From assembly GCA_023420245.1 (NCBI GenBank), contig JAEZWL010000046.1:1-13676 (forward strand): a DNA stretch of 13,676 bases. Direction: 5' to 3'. This DNA is from Bacillota bacterium (GTDB lineage: Bacteria > Bacillota > Clostridia > Oscillospirales > Acutalibacteraceae). Every line of letters starts with the position of its first letter. The stretch's first letter is position 1. Position numbers and translations under genes: made by a program. Below the pieces are notes generated by a model that was given only the letters and a program-made list of their open reading frames with translations, was not told the DNA's origin and ran no database searches. Of the stretch, positions 13,627-13,676 are shown one piece after another.

Positions 13627-13676
13627 GTGGCTGCAGATTTGCACTGTCACACAAAGATGTCCGACGGTTCGGTGAG
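13627..13676 (+). CDS. PHP-domain phosphoesterase, 5' end only
   Basis: Only the first 16 codons are in the window. The translation from GTG at 13627 begins AADLHCHTKMSDGSV, the classic PHP-domain opening with the metal-binding H-x-H pair followed by a T/S-x-x-S-D-G turn. AGAAGGTG lies about 5 bases upstream. The ATG at 13625 is out of frame and reaches a stop within 17 codons. PHP proteins starting like this are often small metal-dependent phosphoesterases (TrpH/YciV-like), or may be part of larger enzymes; the rest is needed to tell. Confidence 0.75.
   Translation, partial: MAADLHCHTKMSDGSV

Noticed and set aside
1..13676. CRISPR array or prophage module
   Set aside because: No regularly spaced repeats, cas genes, integrase or phage structural genes are visible; the only mobile element is the IS.

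Overview
The window looks like chromosome from an anaerobic, probably motile, low-to-mid GC Firmicute of class Clostridia. The evidence is two different [FeFe]-hydrogenase-type H-cluster proteins, a DUF4364 protein, a YtrA-type GntR/ABC operon, strong AGGAGG-type ribosome sites, sigma-A-like promoters and a chemoreceptor with a sigma-D/sigma-28-like promoter. An Oscillospirales/Ruminococcaceae-type host is a guess from overall protein character, not something the sequence proves.

Layout. Positions 1-1853 are an apparently complete IS1182-family insertion sequence with an intact transposase. Next, on the minus strand, come a dCache chemoreceptor (1964-3979), a DUF4364 winged-helix protein (4224-4814) and an XRE-family regulator (4956-5342). 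A tRNA-Thr(CGT) with its own promoter and terminator is at 5539-5614. From there everything is on the plus strand: an unusual H-cluster protein (5861-7111), an HD-domain hydrolase (7211-7801), a GntR-ABC ATPase-permease operon (8174-10025), a group B-type [FeFe] hydrogenase (10325-11779), a second ABC exporter pair (11854-13556), and the first codons of a PHP-domain phosphoesterase cut by the window edge (13627 onward).

How the parts work together. The three genes at 8174-10025 overlap by 1 and 7 bases and form one operon. Its promoter carries the inverted repeat ATTGTATTA-N6-TAATACAAT, and a second copy with the same half-sites and spacing lies about 120 bp upstream, inside a 23-bp perfect palindrome. 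This is most simply autoregulation by the GntR protein. The two H-cluster proteins flank this operon. Both keep the four H-cluster cysteines and, aligned by eye, the proton-path residues, but both replace the Met of the usual MPC motif with Gly. The first also has an extra cysteine in the L1 motif (TSCCCP) and no extended ferredoxin array, so it may be a sensor or accessory form rather than a bulk catalyst. No H-cluster maturases (HydE, HydF, HydG) are visible here. The chemoreceptor has most of the residues of the amino-acid-binding dCache motif. I see no CRISPR array, prophage or clearly novel multi-gene system; the most unusual items are the TSCCCP H-cluster protein and the doubled palindromic operator.
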